DNA of 64,000 bases, taken from NCBI RefSeq assembly GCF_000758585.1, contig NZ_CP009281.1:6448001-6512000 (forward strand), read 5' to 3'. The stretch comes from Paenibacillus sp. FSL R5-0345. GTDB taxonomy: Bacteria; Bacillota; Bacilli; Paenibacillales; Paenibacillaceae. The position numbers were made by a program, and so were the translations under genes. Each line of letters begins with the position of its first letter. Positions within the stretch are counted from its first letter, which is position 1. Positions 52,311 to 61,020 of the stretch are shown one piece after another. Under the pieces are notes generated by a model. It did not search any database. It was not told the DNA's origin and worked only from the letters and a program-made list of their open reading frames with translations.

Positions 52311-53735
52311 TTAGTTGTTCCAGCCAGACTGGATTTGTTCCAACGCTTGATCCAGCGTCGCTGTACCACTTACATAGTCGGTCATGCCTTTCCAGAAGGT
52401 ACCTGCACCTACTTTACCCGGCATCAAGTCAGAGCCATCAAAGCGCAGTGTGGAAGCATCCTGAACCAGCTTCGCCATCCGGCGGTCGGATTCTGAGGTA
52501 TACCAATCGAGGGAAGCATCGTTCATTGGCGCAATTACGCCGCCCGACTGTACCCAGCTCTTAATGGACTCACCTGTAGTGAAGAATTCCATAACCGCAC
52601 GTACTTCAGGACGATCGTTGAACATAGCGTAAATATCGCCAGCAACTAGCACCGGTTTGCCATATTGAGGATCAATAGGCGGCAAGTAGAACCAATCGTA
52701 ATCTACATCAACCTTTGCCGTTTCAGGGAAAAAGCTTGTAATAAAGTTACCGAGCATATTAAACCAAGCTTTAGGCGGATTATTGAACATTGGTGCCGGT
52801 GCATCCCCGAACGATGTCGTCACAATGGATTTAGCACCACCATAGACATAATCCTTGTTGAGCCAGATTTTAGACATTACTTCTACTGCATTCTTCACTT
52901 CTGGAGAAGTGAATGGCAGCTCACCTTTTACCCATTTATCGTAATTCTCAGGTGTAGTTGTGCGCAGCATTATATTTTCTACCCAGTCTGTTGCTGGCCA
53001 GCCTGTTGCAGCACCACTCTCGATTCCAATTGCCCAAGCAGGATCGCCGTCTTTAGCAATTTGTTCCGTCAGAGCCATCATCTCATCCCAAGTCTCAGGA
53101 ACCTTGTAGCCCGCTTCATCAAATTGTTTCTTCGGATACCAGACTAAGCTCTTTACGTTACTGCGGTTCCAAATCCCCGCCATGATCTTGCCGTCTTTCC
53201 CGTCCATGTTAGACATATCGAGCCAGCTCTTGTTGTAATTAGCCGTCAATTTAGCTTGATCCAGCACGTTGGTCAAATCGATAACCTTACCAGTCTTAGC
53301 AATCGAGGCTAACAGACCCGGCTGTGGAAAGTCCGCGATATCCGGCGCATTTCCACCGTCTACACGAATGTTTATCGTAGCTTCGAACTCTTTGGAGCCC
53401 TCGTATTGAATATCAATTCCGGTCTTCTCTTCAAACTCTTTGATACTATTCTCAAATTTCACTTGGTCAGCATCCACGAAGGGGCCGAACATCGTTACTT
53501 TAGTTCCTTTATAGTCGCCTTTCATGGCTAGCTCTAGTGGAGACCCCGTAGGCTCGGTGCTTGGAGCAGCCGTTGCTTTCTCGGTGTTATCTGCTGTTGG
53601 GCTGGTAGTCGCCGCAGGCGGATCTGTAGGCGCTGCATTGTTGTTATTGCCCCCGCCGCATGCGCTCAGCATCATAGTGAAGGATAAACACAGTACTAAA
53701 GCCAATGACTTCTTACGTCCTGAGGTCTTCTTCAT
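52311..53735 (-). CDS. Carbohydrate ABC transporter substrate-binding lipoprotein (AglE-like)
   Basis: A 474-residue lipoprotein with a signal peptide and lipobox LSAC, then an Asn/Thr/Pro/Ala-rich linker to about residue 60. The mature domain is a type 1 sugar-binding fold (KVTMFGPFVDADQVKFENSIKEFEEKTGIDIQYEG, APDIADFPQPG). AAAGGGG lies upstream of the ATG. It is the first gene of the import/phosphorolysis transcript. The partner permeases and GH65 enzyme suggest an alpha-linked glucose disaccharide as ligand, but which one is not determinable here. Confidence 0.88.
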   Translation of the reverse strand: MKKTSGRKKSLALVLCLSFTMMLSACGGGNNNNAAPTDPPAATTSPTADNTEKATAAPSTEPTGSPLELAMKGDYKGTKVTMFGPFVDADQVKFENSIKEFEEKTGIDIQYEGSKEFEATINIRVDGGNAPDIADFPQPGLLASIAKTGKVIDLTNVLDQAKLTANYNKSWLDMSNMDGKDGKIMAGIWNRSNVKSLVWYPKKQFDEAGYKVPETWDEMMALTEQIAKDGDPAWAIGIESGAATGWPATDWVENIMLRTTTPENYDKWVKGELPFTSPEVKNAVEVMSKIWLNKDYVYGGAKSIVTTSFGDAPAPMFNNPPKAWFNMLGNFITSFFPETAKVDVDYDWFYLPPIDPQYGKPVLVAGDIYAMFNDRPEVRAVMEFFTTGESIKSWVQSGGVIAPMNDASLDWYTSESDRRMAKLVQDASTLRFDGSDLMPGKVGAGTFWKGMTDYVSGTATLDQALEQIQSGWNN

Positions 53736-54066
53736 CTTTGTACATCCCCTTTAATGGATTTAGAGATTGCTTCTGACTCAATCATCCGGTACCCTGGCAT
53801 GTAAAAGCAGCTTGTAGCAGATCACCTCCTTGCAAAGCTTTTCAGAATCTAAGGATCTATACTAAATAAGAATCGAATCACAAGTTCCAATTAATTGTAG
53901 CGCTTACATTTGTTATAGTATCACATAAAGTAAGCGTTTCCAATCCATATCTGAAATGTTTTGGTAAAAATTATTTTTATTGTCCAAGCAGATATTCAAT
54001 TATTAATTAAAATTAGTCCGAAATTCTGAAAAGCTTTTCAGAGGGTGGTACAAAAGTGAACTACCC
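53736..54066 (-). promoter_or_regulatory. Control region of the sugar importer operon
   Basis: A gap of 331 bases between the LacI gene and the binding protein gene, rich in control elements. It contains AAGTAAGCGTTTCCA (53928-53942), which fits the 15-base CcpA cre consensus except at one position, and TTGTAGCGCTTACAT (53895-53909), which fits on the minus strand with one mismatch. TCTGAAAAGCTTTTCAGA (54025-54042) is a perfect 18-base palindrome, and TGCAAAGCTTTTCAGA (53831-53846) matches it in 15 of 16 positions. These suggest catabolite repression plus a specific repressor. Confidence 0.6.
54025..54042. promoter_or_regulatory. 18-base perfect palindrome, candidate LacI-family operator
   Basis: TCTGAAAAGCTTTTCAGA, with a near copy about 195 bases closer to the binding protein gene (53831-53846). 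Two sites at this distance would allow looping by a tetrameric LacI-type repressor. No T run follows on either strand, so it does not look like a terminator. Confidence 0.5.
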
Positions 54067-55071
54067 TTATTTCTCCCGTGTAGATTCTCGCACAATCAGC
54101 TTATGCTCCATCTTCTCATTCAATACCTGCACTTCTCCTGTTGTAAGTAATTCATGCAGCTTCTCGGCAGCACGATACCCTAACTCGTAAATCGGTTGGG
54201 CAATTGTAGTTAACTTCGGAATGAACATCCCTGACATTCTTAAATTATCAAACCCAATCACAGATACCTGACCTGGAACAAGAATGTTACGATCCTTCAG
54301 ATAAGAAATCGTCCCCATCGCGAATTCATCAGCAACACAGAACACAGCAGTTATCTCGGGGTAATCCGTAAATAATTCATGCGCAGCTTGGTAAGCATGT
54401 TCAAACCGGTGGCTGGCATATTTGCTCTTCACGATATTTTGCTGTAGCCCTGACTCTGTTAGCGCCCTTACAAACCCTTCATAGCGTGGTGGGCCTGATA
54501 CAGAATTATCATGGTTAAAGCCAATCATACCAATATCTTTATGACCTAAATCAATCAGGAACTTCACCGCATCATAAGCAGCTGCTTCATCATCCACCTC
54601 CACATTTGGAATGTCGAACTCATCAGAATGCGAGGACACTAGCACAAACGGAATTCTACAACCGATCAATTTGTCATGATATTCAGGATAAAGGACATCA
54701 CTGGCAAATACGATTCCATCTACCTGTTTCTCATGGAAGTTATCAATATAGGACAGTAGCCGTTCTTTATCGCGGTCTGTATTGCAGATCATTAGACTGT
54801 ACCCAAGCTTGATGCATGCATCCTGCATTCCCCGAATCACCCCAGCGAAGTATAGGTTCTCAATATCGGGAATAAGCAGACCCAGTGTAAAAGACTTCTT
54901 GTAAATCAGACCACGTGCAAATGAATTAGGTTGATACCGTAATCGTTCTACAGCCTCCATCACTCGATTCCGTTTGCTCTCCACTACCGAATTCGGTGCA
55001 TTCATAACACGTGATACCGTGCTAATTGACACCTCGGCCATTCTGGCAACATCTCTTATGGTTGGCTTCAT
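54067..55071 (-). CDS. LacI family transcriptional regulator
   Basis: A 334-residue repressor. The helix-turn-helix and hinge read TIRDVARMAEVSISTVSRVMNAPNSVVESKRNRVMEAVERL, followed by a periplasmic-binding-like effector domain. ATG 55071 is chosen because AAGGAAG lies about nine bases upstream and the protein then begins exactly at the DNA-binding domain. It precedes the sugar importer operon on the same strand and very probably controls it. A cre-like site (55146-55160) lies in its own promoter region. Confidence 0.92.
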   Translation of the reverse strand: MKPTIRDVARMAEVSISTVSRVMNAPNSVVESKRNRVMEAVERLRYQPNSFARGLIYKKSFTLGLLIPDIENLYFAGVIRGMQDACIKLGYSLMICNTDRDKERLLSYIDNFHEKQVDGIVFASDVLYPEYHDKLIGCRIPFVLVSSHSDEFDIPNVEVDDEAAAYDAVKFLIDLGHKDIGMIGFNHDNSVSGPPRYEGFVRALTESGLQQNIVKSKYASHRFEHAYQAAHELFTDYPEITAVFCVADEFAMGTISYLKDRNILVPGQVSVIGFDNLRMSGMFIPKLTTIAQPIYELGYRAAEKLHELLTTGEVQVLNEKMEHKLIVRESTREK

Positions 55072-55145
55072 TATGATAACTTCCTTTTTTAGGGGACTTT
55101 TCGAAGTGATTATAGCAAGCCCGTTTGGAAATAACAACAGAATTT

Positions 55146-55160
55146 TTGAAGCGCTTACAT
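55146..55160 (-). promoter_or_regulatory. cre-like site upstream of the LacI gene
   Basis: On the minus strand ATGTAAGCGCTTCAA fits the CcpA cre consensus in 14 of 15 positions. It lies about 75-90 bases before the regulator start. Confidence 0.5.
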
Positions 55161-55327
55161 TATTTTTATTAATTAATCTTGTCCTTCTCTTTCCTCATTC
55201 TGTGAACATACAACTTACTTAAAGTGTGTATATAGTTTTATTTCATGATATACTAGCCGAGTAGCGATATTCATAGCTGCAAATACTGCTCTAGGAGCAT
55301 AGAGCATTTATTATAGGAGGGATAACA

Positions 55328-56341
55328 TTGAAACAACCTCGGGACATTCGATTCTCCGTGCTGGACTTAGCTTCTATTGTGGAAGGAGGGACAGCAGCAG
55401 ACTCTTTCCATAACTCTCTAGATTTAGCCCGACATGCTGAGAAGTGGGGCTATCATCGGTATTGGTTTGCTGAGCATCATAATATGATCGGAGTGGCCAG
55501 CTCTGCTACCTCACTCTTGATCGGACATATCGCGGGTGGCACTCAAAGCATACGTGTTGGCTCTGGTGGTATTATGTTATCCAACCATGCGCCACTAGTC
55601 ATTGCCGAACAATTCGGCACACTCGAATCTCTATATCCGGGACGGATCGATCTTGGACTGGGCAGAGCACCCGGATCTGATCAACCAGCTTCCCGTGCGC
55701 TGCGTCGTGGCCTCGGAAGCGATGGCAGTGAATTCCCTGAGCAGCTAAGTGAGTTAAGAGCTTACTTCGACCCTGCAGGCGCAGGATCCCGTCCAGCTGG
55801 CGTGCGTGCGGTTCCTGGAGAAGGCCTAAATGTTCCAATCTGGCTCTTAGGCTCCAGTGGCTTTAGTGCTGAGCTAGCAGCCAAGCTAGGTTTGCCTTTT
55901 GCCTTTGCCAGCCATTTTGCACCTGAGTATTTACTTCAGGCCCTGCACATATACCACAGTAATTTCCGTCCATCAGAAGCACTAGACAAGCCTTATGTTA
56001 TGATCGGACTAGGGGTTACAGCGGCCGACACCGTAGATGAGGCAAGAAAGCTGGCTACCTCGCAGCAGCAGCAGTTCCTCAATATCATCCGTGGGCGTAC
56101 CGGAAAGCTACAACCTCCCGTTGAAAGTATGGATGGGTTATGGTCGATACAAGAAAAGGCAATCATGCTCGATAAGCAGCGTTATTCTTTCTCTGGCGAT
56201 AAAGCGGCGATTAAAGAAAGACTTCAAGCCATTCTGAAAGAGACCCAAGCAGATGAACTGATTATCTCTGCAGGAATTTATGATCATGAGGCTCGTCTTC
56301 GTTCTTATGAAATTGTAGCAGAGGCTATGAAAGAACTGTAA
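55328..56341 (+). CDS. Luciferase-like (LLM class) flavin-dependent oxidoreductase
   Basis: A 337-residue protein of the bacterial luciferase-like monooxygenase family. RFSVLDLASIVEGG, YHRYWFAEHHNMIGVASSAT and GTLESLYPGRIDLGLGRAPG are the typical segments of the single-subunit group (as in Bacillus YwcH/YvbT). The start is TTG with GGAGGG (55316-55321) six bases upstream. It is a single gene, divergent from LacI, with its own terminator. The substrate is not known for most members. Confidence 0.87.
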   Translation: MKQPRDIRFSVLDLASIVEGGTAADSFHNSLDLARHAEKWGYHRYWFAEHHNMIGVASSATSLLIGHIAGGTQSIRVGSGGIMLSNHAPLVIAEQFGTLESLYPGRIDLGLGRAPGSDQPASRALRRGLGSDGSEFPEQLSELRAYFDPAGAGSRPAGVRAVPGEGLNVPIWLLGSSGFSAELAAKLGLPFAFASHFAPEYLLQALHIYHSNFRPSEALDKPYVMIGLGVTAADTVDEARKLATSQQQQFLNIIRGRTGKLQPPVESMDGLWSIQEKAIMLDKQRYSFSGDKAAIKERLQAILKETQADELIISAGIYDHEARLRSYEIVAEAMKEL

Positions 56342-56356
56342 GATTGCAAACTTAAC

Positions 56357-56424
56357 AAGGCAGGACATTTTATCTGACTATCGGGAATTCTTCCGTTTCA
56401 GATTAACGTCCTGCCTTTTTTTGT
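56357..56424 (+). terminator. Terminator of the luciferase-like gene
   Basis: AAGGCAGGAC (56357-56366) pairs with GTCCTGCCTT (56408-56417). A second inner stem TCTGA/TCAGA adds to it, and seven T follow. Confidence 0.85.
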
Positions 56425-56820
56425 TTTATTTCCAAAGCCGTTCTTAATAAAACACTATTAAGATATGAACAAACATAAAAATAAAGAGATATAGAGAGAA
56501 ATCAACAGATAAATAGATAATATACTTATTATTTAACCAAATATGACCTAATTGGTTGTAATACATCGTTTTTCTTTAGATATCATTTTGATTATACTTT
56601 ATGTATTCGCTATAACGAACGAATTATGTTTTAGCTATCCCCCTCTTCCTTCGTTCTTTCGGAAAGATTCCGTATGCAATTGCAAGAGTGGTACCTTTCG
56701 AAACTACTTATTTCGACATTGTAGGATGGAATAATCGTTTAAAACGAAGGATTTTGCCGGAAGCCCGCAGATTTTGTTTTTCAACAGCTACAGTGGGCTC
56801 AGGAGAAAGGAGCAACGAAA
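56425..56820. other. AT-rich intergenic stretch before the LPNTA surface protein gene
   Basis: About 396 bases, strongly AT-rich on the left with AGATA-type runs. I see no supported coding frame, tRNA or recognisable riboswitch. It should hold the promoter of the surface protein-sortase pair, but I could not place one with confidence. Confidence 0.5.
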
Positions 56821-57879
56821 ATGAAGAAAAAATACCACTCGGTCTTCATAGCTGCTTACGTTCTGATTATTCTGGTAGGAGTAATATGGCAGGCTGGAGG
56901 GGTAAGCGCTCAGGATACCATTAAACTTACTGTGAATTCTCACACTACGAGCACAGCAACCATGAACAATATGAAGCCCGGTGACGAAATGAGCTCAGAG
57001 TACACGATTATTAACGACGGCACAGAAGGCTTTGATTATTTTGTGGACTTTAAATTCATCTCTGGGGACGTAGAGTTGTACAATATTCTCCAAATGACTC
57101 TCGAAAAAGAGGGAGTAATCATCTATTCGGGAGTGATGAGTGAAGCTGCTGGCAGAGTGACCATCGGTTCACTTGCTGGAGGGGAAAAGAGTGCAATTCA
57201 AATGGCTGTAACTTTCCCTTGGGAAGCCGGCAACGAATATCAAGGGAAGGCCACGACCGTAGCTTTTGAATTCTCCGCTTCCGGAGAACCAGGCCCATCT
57301 GCGGAGCCTACTTCAACACCAACGGCGACAGCTACAACTGAACCGACTACAACACCTACTGAAACACCTACTGAAACACCTACAGCAACCACAACACCAA
57401 CAGCTACACCAGAAGCTTCACCGACACCAACAGTTGCACCAACCACAACACCTACAGATTCACCAACAACTACAACTTCACCAACTACGACACCTACAGA
57501 TTCACCAACGACTACAGCTTCACCTACAGCTGTCGTAACACCAGGTCAATCAGTGCCACCAACAACAGTTACACCAACACCATCGCCTACACCTACACCG
57601 CCTGCAGATGAAATTAGCGTTACTGAAGAACCGATCCCAATGGGCGGAATCAGTAATAAGCCAACATCGTCACCAGGTGCTGGTAATCAAACTACCAATG
57701 TAACGCCTCAGCCAAGTGATGAAATAGCCTTACCTGACGGCGACATTCCTTTGGGCGCACCAGAGGCAGGTGACAAGCTCCCAAATACCGCGGAGCCTTG
57801 GTATAACTTAATTCTTGCCAGCTTAGCTATCGCAGTGCTCAGTGTGATTGTTATGCGCAGATTGAAATCGAAGAAATAA
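56821..57879 (+). CDS. Cell-wall-anchored surface protein with LPNTA sorting motif
   Basis: A 352-residue secreted protein. A signal peptide (about 1-30, ending GGVSA) is followed by a beta-rich domain of about 115 residues whose pattern (TVNSHTTSTATMNNMKPGD, YTIINDGTEGFDYFVDFKF) recalls camelysin/TasA-type N-termini. A Thr/Pro/Ser stalk covers about 155-260, then two DEI...IP(M/L)G segments. The sorting signal is LPNTA at 320-324, a hydrophobic helix and the basic tail RRLKSKK. LPNTA is the motif reported for class D sortases, and such a sortase is encoded next door. AAGGAG lies eight bases upstream. The function of the exposed domain is unknown. Confidence 0.85.
   Translation: MKKKYHSVFIAAYVLIILVGVIWQAGGVSAQDTIKLTVNSHTTSTATMNNMKPGDEMSSEYTIINDGTEGFDYFVDFKFISGDVELYNILQMTLEKEGVIIYSGVMSEAAGRVTIGSLAGGEKSAIQMAVTFPWEAGNEYQGKATTVAFEFSASGEPGPSAEPTSTPTATATTEPTTTPTETPTETPTATTTPTATPEASPTPTVAPTTTPTDSPTTTTSPTTTPTDSPTTTASPTAVVTPGQSVPPTTVTPTPSPTPTPPADEISVTEEPIPMGGISNKPTSSPGAGNQTTNVTPQPSDEIALPDGDIPLGAPEAGDKLPNTAEPWYNLILASLAIAVLSVIVMRRLKSKK
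57439..57522 (+). repeat. Two tandem 42-bp units in the Thr/Pro stalk
   Basis: Units 57439-57480 and 57481-57522 differ at a few positions and encode PTTTPTDSPTTTTS and PTTTPTDSPTTTAS. Stalk length may therefore vary between strains. Confidence 0.85.
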
Positions 57880-57913
57880 TAACATTTAGTAACATAAGTC
57901 TGGAGGAGAGAGT

Positions 57914-58567
57914 ATGAAGAAGCGTAATGGTGTCTTACTAGCCGTGAAGCTAATCTTTATACTCTCTTTAGTTGTGCTGATTTATTCGATCGTTCAAGTC
58001 GTCAAAGCACCGATTGAGGCCAAACAGGCCCTAAATGATTGGGCAAAAAAGAGGGAGGAAGCTATCGCCCGCCCCCTTCCAAACGAAGAGAACCCTCTTC
58101 CTAAAGGAATGGTCAGTTCTCCAAAAGAACAACCCATTTCTCCTCCGTCCTATACAGAGGGAGAGGTGATTGGGGAGATCCGCTTCCCTACCTTAAATAA
58201 GAAGGTGGCTGTTCTGGAGGGTACGGATAGCCCTGAGTTAAAAAAAGGGGCCGGACACTATATAGGTAGCGCAGCTATCGGTGCCGCCGGCAATAGTGTG
58301 CTTGCTGGACACCGCGATACCGTATTCCGCAATCTAGGAGAACTCGTCGCAGGGGATCTGATCGAACTGGAAAGCACGGACGGTACGTTCATCTATGAGG
58401 TGACAGGCAGTAAGATTGTAGACGGAAATGAACGCGGAGCTATAAAATCAAGCGATAAGGCCATTCTTACTTTGATCACCTGTTATCCTTTTTCATACGT
58501 TGGATCAGCACCCGACCGGTATTTACTTTCAGCGAAGCTAGTGAAGCAAGAGACATTGCCTCAATAA
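57914..58567 (+). CDS. Class D sortase
   Basis: A 217-residue transpeptidase with one N-terminal transmembrane helix (about 8-30), a linker, and a sortase barrel from about residue 83. The catalytic residues are His133 (VLAGHRDTVF), Cys190 (LITCYPF) and Arg202 (APDRYLLSA). The TCYPF context fits class D. GGAGGAGAG lies upstream of the ATG, and the gene starts 34 bases after the LPNTA protein gene, its presumed substrate. It would cleave LPNT/A and link the protein to peptidoglycan. Confidence 0.92.
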   Translation: MKKRNGVLLAVKLIFILSLVVLIYSIVQVVKAPIEAKQALNDWAKKREEAIARPLPNEENPLPKGMVSSPKEQPISPPSYTEGEVIGEIRFPTLNKKVAVLEGTDSPELKKGAGHYIGSAAIGAAGNSVLAGHRDTVFRNLGELVAGDLIELESTDGTFIYEVTGSKIVDGNERGAIKSSDKAILTLITCYPFSYVGSAPDRYLLSAKLVKQETLPQ

Positions 58568-58663
58568 TGCTAATCTCAACTCTTAATCTTCTTTCTCAGG
58601 GATGAGACCGGATATGGAAAGTGATACTATATAGATACAACAGTAATGAGGAGATGACCCATA

Positions 58664-59896
58664 GTGAAAAAAGAGGTTATAGAACGGTTTATTTCGTATG
58701 TTCAAATGGATACCCAATCAAACGAGGATAATGAGACTTGTCCATCCACTCCGGGGCAGATGGTGCTTGCTCACAAGCTGGTTGAAGAGCTCAAGGAAAT
58801 CGGCATGGAGGATGTCCAGGTGGACGAGCATGGCTATGTTATGGCGACACTCCCTGCGAATACGGACAAGGATGTTCCGACCATTGGTTTTTTAGCCCAT
58901 TTGGATACGGCGACTGATTTTACTGGAACGAATGTGAAGCCACAGATTATCGAGAACTACGATGGCCAAGATATTCTTTTGAACAAAGAGTTGAATGTTG
59001 TATTGTCCACAGTGAGCTTCCCAGAGCTGGCAGAATATAAAGGCCACACATTAATAACAACCGATGGTACCACTCTGCTTGGCGCAGACAACAAGGCTGG
59101 TATTGCTGAGATTATGACAGCGATGAATTACCTCCTTCAGCACCCTGAAATCAAGCATGGCAAGATTAGAGTCGCCTTCACACCGGACGAAGAAATCGGC
59201 CGCGGCCCTCATAAATTTGACGTTGCTGCTTTTAATGCTTCTTATGCTTACACTGTGGACGGAGGCCCTCTCGGTGAACTAGAGTATGAAAGCTTTAATG
59301 CCGCATCTGCAAAAATCTCTGTATACGGCGTCAACGTACATCCTGGTACCGCGAAGGGAAAAATGATTCATTCCGCAAAAATCGCCATGGCTCTACACCT
59401 CAGACTCCCTTCTGAGGAAGCCCCAGAATTCACGGACGGTTATGAAGGCTTTTACCATCTTAGCTCCATTGAAGGTACCCCCGAGTTCAGCAAGCTCCAA
59501 TATATTATCCGTGACTTCGACCGCGAGAAATTCGAGGCACGTAAAGCCTATCTCTCGGCCATCGTAGATGAATTCAAGAGCATTCACGGTGAAGAGAACA
59601 TCGTACTCGAAATGAAAGACCAATATTACAACATGCGTGAAAAAATCGAACCCGTGCGTCATATCGTCGATATTGCCCATGAGGCGATGGAGAATCTGGA
59701 CATCACACCGGTCATCCGTCCGATTCGCGGGGGGACAGACGGCTCACAGCTTTCCTACATGGGCTTGCCTACACCTAATATTTTCACCGGGGGCGAGAAT
59801 TTCCATGGTAAATTCGAATACGCCTCTGCTGACAACATGGTAAAAGCGGTAAACGTCATCGTAGAGATCACCAAACTATTCGAACAAAAAGCTTAA
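58664..59896 (+). CDS. pepT: Peptidase T
   Basis: A 410-residue M20 family tripeptidase that removes N-terminal residues from tripeptides in the cytoplasm. Metal ligands lie in GFLAHLDTATDF, GADNKAGIAEI, FTPDEEIGRG and TVDGGPLGELEYESFNAA. RPIRGGTDGSQLSYMGLPTPNIFTGG carries the conserved C-terminal signature. The start is GTG at 58664 with GAGGAG upstream. It follows the sortase gene after 96 bases and ends at its own terminator. Confidence 0.93.
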   Translation: MKKEVIERFISYVQMDTQSNEDNETCPSTPGQMVLAHKLVEELKEIGMEDVQVDEHGYVMATLPANTDKDVPTIGFLAHLDTATDFTGTNVKPQIIENYDGQDILLNKELNVVLSTVSFPELAEYKGHTLITTDGTTLLGADNKAGIAEIMTAMNYLLQHPEIKHGKIRVAFTPDEEIGRGPHKFDVAAFNASYAYTVDGGPLGELEYESFNAASAKISVYGVNVHPGTAKGKMIHSAKIAMALHLRLPSEEAPEFTDGYEGFYHLSSIEGTPEFSKLQYIIRDFDREKFEARKAYLSAIVDEFKSIHGEENIVLEMKDQYYNMREKIEPVRHIVDIAHEAMENLDITPVIRPIRGGTDGSQLSYMGLPTPNIFTGGENFHGKFEYASADNMVKAVNVIVEITKLFEQKA

Positions 59897-59930
59897 TTGG
59901 TTATCCGAGTTACTCCATAATTGACACAAT

Positions 59931-59975
59931 AAAATCCCTGTAGAAGGTCTATTCAGACCTCTCAGGGATTTTTAA
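59931..59975 (+). terminator. Terminator of pepT
   Basis: AAAATCCCTG (59931-59940) pairs with CAGGGATTTT (59963-59972), with an inner AGGTCT/AGACCT stem and a following T tract. Confidence 0.85.
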
Positions 59976-59993
59976 TGATCAGAGACTATTTGA

Positions 59994-60371
59994 TTAGCAT
60001 CTTTCGTCTGGCGGTGTGTCTTTCCAGATCACATTTTCTCCGTAATTTTTGCCCCAATCATACATCAGTCGAAGGACGGGAAGCAGACTCTGACCATATG
60101 AAGTCAGGGAATACTCTACTTTTGGCGGAACCTCGGCATACACTTTCCGAAGAACCAACTGATCTTCTTCAAGCTCGCGAAGTTGATTGGTTAACATTTT
60201 TTGCGTAATATGAGGAATTAGCTTCTTCAGCTCACTGAACCGTTTGGTCCCTTCAAGCCCTAGATGCCACAGGATAATCAGCTTCCATTTGCCTCCAATT
60301 ACCGCAAGCGTTAATTCCTTCTCGCAATTAATTTCCTTCAAGTTGATGCGATCCTTAATCTCGGTTGCCAT
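59994..60371 (-). CDS. hxlR: HxlR family regulator, probable formaldehyde-responsive activator
   Basis: A 125-residue winged-helix regulator. NCEKELTLAVIGGKWKLIILWHL and TQKMLTNQLRELEEDQLV agree closely with Bacillus HxlR as I remember it, including the conserved Cys16 just ahead of the DNA-binding helices that reacts with formaldehyde. It should activate hxlAB. Unlike in Bacillus subtilis, where hxlR diverges from hxlAB, here it lies downstream on the same strand, behind a terminator. GAGGAGG precedes the ATG. Confidence 0.88.
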   Translation of the reverse strand: MATEIKDRINLKEINCEKELTLAVIGGKWKLIILWHLGLEGTKRFSELKKLIPHITQKMLTNQLRELEEDQLVLRKVYAEVPPKVEYSLTSYGQSLLPVLRLMYDWGKNYGENVIWKDTPPDERC

Positions 60372-60410
60372 ACCTAAAGCGCCTCCTCTCTTCTGTTATC
60401 ATACTAACAC

Positions 60411-60447
60411 AAAAACGAATATCCTCCTTATAGGAAGGCATTCGTTT
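60411..60447 (-). terminator. Terminator between hxlAB and hxlR
   Basis: On the minus strand AAACGAAT pairs with ATTCGTTT (plus positions 60440-60447 and 60413-60420), with an inner CCTTCC/GGAGG stem, followed by five T. It separates hxlR from the hxlAB transcript, at least partly. Confidence 0.8.
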
Positions 60448-60455
60448 CTGTAAGC

Positions 60456-61013
60456 TCACTCTAAATTAGCATGCTTGCCAAACATCTGCTTAGTCGTCTG
60501 CCCCGTCTTCTCCATCATCCGCAGAATCACCGCATCGTAAAAGACTAACATCGTCTGTTCAAATAAAGAAGCCATTGGCTGAATTGTGCTGTAGCTTCCA
60601 CTAGCCTGATCTTTTGGAGATCCTGGCAGCTTCACTACATAGCTCGCTAAACGTCCGACGGTTGAATCAGGCGCAATTGTAACAGCAATAACCTCTGCAC
60701 CCACTCCTTTGGCCTTCTCAGCCATAGAGATCAGCCCCTTCGTCTCTCCTGAACCGGAACCGAGCACAAGCACATCACCAGGCTCAATACCCGGGGTTAC
60801 CGTTTCTCCTACGACGTACACTTCTTTACCGACATGCATGAGTCGCATTGCAAAAGCTCGTCCCATCAATCCTGATCTACCAGCCCCGGCCACAAATACC
60901 TTATTCGACTGAAGAAGAAGCTCAGCCATTCGTTCAGCCTCTTGATGATCAAGCTGAGAAACGGAGCGCTGAAGCTCCTCTATAATTCGCTGCGCATATT
61001 TCATTGTGTCCAT
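60456..61013 (-). CDS. hxlB: 6-phospho-3-hexuloisomerase
   Basis: A 185-residue SIS-domain isomerase that turns hexulose 6-phosphate into fructose 6-phosphate in the ribulose monophosphate route. VFVAGAGRSGLMGRAFAMRLMHVG, VLGSGSGETKGL and the C-terminal PGSPKDQASGSYSTIQPMASLFEQ are highly typical. The length equals the Bacillus enzyme. It starts seven bases after hxlA. Confidence 0.93.
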   Translation of the reverse strand: MDTMKYAQRIIEELQRSVSQLDHQEAERMAELLLQSNKVFVAGAGRSGLMGRAFAMRLMHVGKEVYVVGETVTPGIEPGDVLVLGSGSGETKGLISMAEKAKGVGAEVIAVTIAPDSTVGRLASYVVKLPGSPKDQASGSYSTIQPMASLFEQTMLVFYDAVILRMMEKTGQTTKQMFGKHANLE

Positions 61014-61020
61014 TGCAATC

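Noticed and set aside
52665..53147. Open frame of 160 codons on the plus strand
   Set aside because: It is antisense to the sugar-binding lipoprotein gene, which has a clear signal peptide and fold motifs. The product is Cys/Arg/His-rich with no coherent pattern.
54025..54042. Palindrome as a terminator of the LacI gene
   Set aside because: It is AT-rich with a near copy elsewhere in the same gap, and no T run follows on the minus strand. An operator is the better reading.
56425..56820. Possible riboswitch or T-box leader before the surface protein gene
   Set aside because: A GGTACC word is present, but no specifier or antiterminator layout or known riboswitch core could be recognised.
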